This document shows positions 62,552-64,000 of a DNA stretch of 64,000 nt, piece after piece. The position numbers and the translations under genes are program-made. The DNA is from Pseudomonas fluorescens (lineage in GTDB: Bacteria; Pseudomonadota; Gammaproteobacteria; Pseudomonadales; Pseudomonadaceae): assembly GCF_000802965.1 (NCBI RefSeq), contig NZ_JSAK01000027.1, positions 89,505 to 153,504 of the forward strand, read 5' to 3'. Within the stretch, counting starts at the first letter, position 1; every line of letters starts with the position of its first letter. Under the pieces are notes generated by a model. That model ran no database searches. It saw nothing but the letters and a program-made list of their open reading frames with translations, and was not told the DNA's origin.

Positions 62552-63409
62552 ATGAACGTCAACTCATCCTTCAACAGCGCCGCCATCCTGGCCTATTACA
62601 ACTCCGCCGAGGCCAAGGCTAAACCCGCGGCCAGCGAAACCGAGCAGACGGCTGGCAAAAGCAAAAACGACGATTCACTCAGCCTCTCCAAAACAGCCGC
62701 TGACTACAGCGGTTCGATTGCCGGCAACGCGCCTTTTTTCCCGGTACGTCCAGGCATGAGCGCCGATGCCCTGGTGCTGGGTGTTACCCAGCCGGGCGCG
62801 GTCTCCAGCTCAGCGGGCAAAACCTTTGCCGAAGTGGCCACGGATGCGCGCAAACGGATGGATGAAAAATACGCGCAGATGAAGGCCGGCGATAAGCCTT
62901 ACAGCGGCAGTGTCGAAGACCGCAATGCGCTGATGGGTGACCTGGATCGACGCTCGCTCAACGCCGTCGCGACCAATGAAGGCGGACTGTTCTCCAAGGA
63001 TGAACAGGACGCAGCAAAAGCACTGATGCGGCAGCAGGCTCGTCTGGCGTCGGGCTACTACAGCGGCCCCGACGATCAGAAGAACAACTGGAAAGACCCG
63101 TTCGCCAATGACCCGGTCGGTCGGGCCAAGGCGGCGATGAACTTTCTCGAAAACATGAGCCCGGAAGAAAAAAACACACCGCAGTGGTTGTCCCAGCACA
63201 TGACGCTGCAAGATGCGCTGGATCAGTTCGCCAATGGCAGCAAGGACTCCACTGAAAAGAAATCCGGCCATTTCCATAACCTGGCTGAAATTCTGGCCGG
63301 CGTCGTAACCGACCCGGACGCCAGCAAAAACCCGGAAAACGACAAGATCAACAACGCCGGGACTGCCCTGGTGGACCGGATCAAGGCCCTCACGCCGGCG
63401 ACGCAGTGA
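62552..63409 (+). CDS. Unknown protein, probable sigma-54-dependent gene
   Basis: A 285-residue hydrophilic protein rich in Ala, Ser and Asp with no signal peptide, membrane helix or motif I recognise. The Met at 62552 (MNVNSSFNSAAILAYYN) is preferred over 62510, which would lack a better ribosome site; AGGCTCGAG precedes it. The N-terminus Asn/Ser-rich patch and central region (SAGKTFAEVATDARKRMDEKY) are probably helical. A strong -24/-12 promoter lies upstream, so RpoN-controlled expression (for example with motility or nitrogen) is a hypothesis. Confidence 0.8.
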   Translation: MNVNSSFNSAAILAYYNSAEAKAKPAASETEQTAGKSKNDDSLSLSKTAADYSGSIAGNAPFFPVRPGMSADALVLGVTQPGAVSSSAGKTFAEVATDARKRMDEKYAQMKAGDKPYSGSVEDRNALMGDLDRRSLNAVATNEGGLFSKDEQDAAKALMRQQARLASGYYSGPDDQKNNWKDPFANDPVGRAKAAMNFLENMSPEEKNTPQWLSQHMTLQDALDQFANGSKDSTEKKSGHFHNLAEILAGVVTDPDASKNPENDKINNAGTALVDRIKALTPATQ

Positions 63410-63482
63410 CCTGGTCGCCGAATCTGCGGCCCGCCCGCAAACCCCGTATAATCGCGCTTTTTTCCTGAAAGGCGCTTCGCTC

Positions 63483-63953
63483 GTGGCAGACAAACGGTAC
63501 AGCTGCATTGGTTTGTATAACCCCAAATCACCGGAGAACGTCGGTTCGGTGATGCGCGCCGCTGGCTGTTATGGCGTGGCGTCGGTGTTCTACACCGGTA
63601 AGCGCTATGAGCGCGCCGCCGATTTCGTCACCGATACCAAGCGCGTTCACTACGACATCCCGCTGATCGGCATTGACGACCTGAAGAAAATCCTGCCGCT
63701 CAATTGCGTTCCCGTCGCCGTCGAACTGGTGGAAGGTGCGCGCCCGCTGCCCGAGTACACTCATCCGGACCGCGCTTTGTACATCTTCGGCCCGGAAGAC
63801 GGTTCGCTGGACAAAGAGATTCGCGACTGGTGCGAAGACGTGGTTTACATCCCCACCACCGGCTGCATGAACCTGGCCGCCACGGTCAACGTCGTGCTCT
63901 ACGACCGCATGGCCAAGGGCCTGAACACCCGCTCGGGGCCGAAATTCCGCTGA
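63483..63953 (+). CDS. TrmH-family (SPOUT) RNA methyltransferase
   Basis: A 156-residue SPOUT-fold 2'-O-methyltransferase, predicted to use S-adenosylmethionine to modify rRNA or tRNA. It has motif 1 NPKSPENVGSVMRA near 13-26, motif 2 YIFGPEDGSLDKE near 99-111 and the knot region VYIPTTGCMNLAATVNVVLYD. The start is GTG at 63483, with GAAAGGCG upstream. It is shorter than RlmB-type enzymes (about 245), closer to TrmL; the target base is not known. Confidence 0.88.
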   Translation: MADKRYSCIGLYNPKSPENVGSVMRAAGCYGVASVFYTGKRYERAADFVTDTKRVHYDIPLIGIDDLKKILPLNCVPVAVELVEGARPLPEYTHPDRALYIFGPEDGSLDKEIRDWCEDVVYIPTTGCMNLAATVNVVLYDRMAKGLNTRSGPKFR

Positions 63954-64000
63954 AACGTCGCACATCCGATGGAACAAGCCGGCCGCCTCGGCAGTCAGCT

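Noticed and set aside
63969..64000. Possible start of another gene (ATG at 63969) at the window edge
   Set aside because: Only ten codons are visible and there is no ribosome-binding site.

Overview
The window reads as an ordinary stretch of chromosome from a Pseudomonas of the fluorescens group. The evidence is the GC-rich coding bias, many REP-type palindromes of the kind abundant in that group (core GTAGGAGCCGGCTTGCTGGCG and relatives), the Glu-Gly-Glu-Gly tRNA block, and gene order recalled from P. aeruginosa (ABC exporter, GST, transglutaminase-like protein, FadE, small conserved protein). No plasmid, prophage, insertion sequence or CRISPR array is visible.

Layout. 1-6.7 kb: repeats, a YadGH-like ABC exporter, a glutathione transferase, a transglutaminase-fold protein, the acyl-CoA dehydrogenase FadE and a small conserved protein. 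6.7-10.6 kb: a LysR regulator divergent from an AlaX-type tRNA-editing hydrolase and a LysE-type exporter, then an alpha-oxoamine synthase that looks like CqsA/LqsA, the autoinducer synthases for alpha-hydroxyketone signals. A LuxR-box-like palindrome lies in front of it. 10.6-11.1 kb: four tRNA genes (two Glu-Gly pairs). 11.4-23.3 kb: a membrane-anchored conserved protein, a chemoreceptor, a MocR regulator, a divergent SDR/MDR oxidoreductase pair, pyrF, a two-component system, a six-EF-hand protein and a KAS III-like synthase. 23.6-30.6 kb: hrpA, aceK and a DMT transporter.

30.7-43.2 kb is a complete acid-sugar catabolic locus. It has an enolase-superfamily dehydratase with the LyxD (L-lyxonate dehydratase) signature, an FAH-fold second dehydratase, an alpha-ketoglutarate semialdehyde dehydrogenase, a PdxA2-like dehydrogenase, an amidohydrolase (lactonase candidate) and an MFS porter. 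Divergent from these are a TctCBA tripartite transporter and a GbpR-like LysR regulator. Copies of one 15-bp dyad lie upstream of both lyxD and the MFS/tctC divergence, suggesting common control.

43.2-64 kb: a DMT transporter preceded by a possible leader peptide, lpxO, cysK, a DUF748 protein, a DUF4160/DUF2442 gene pair, a MoxR/VWA pair, the 5-oxoprolinase genes pxpABC with their own MFS porter and LysR regulator, a DUF2937 protein, a class II glutamine amidotransferase, oligopeptidase B, a cyclic-nucleotide-binding protein, a spermidine-synthase-like protein, yajD, an unknown gene behind a sigma-54-type promoter, and a TrmH-family methyltransferase.

The strongest leads are the CqsA-like synthase with its palindrome, the LyxD locus with its shared operator, the leader peptide before the DMT transporter, and the two-component/EF-hand pair. 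All functional statements are inferred from the sequence and remembered families; no database search was run.
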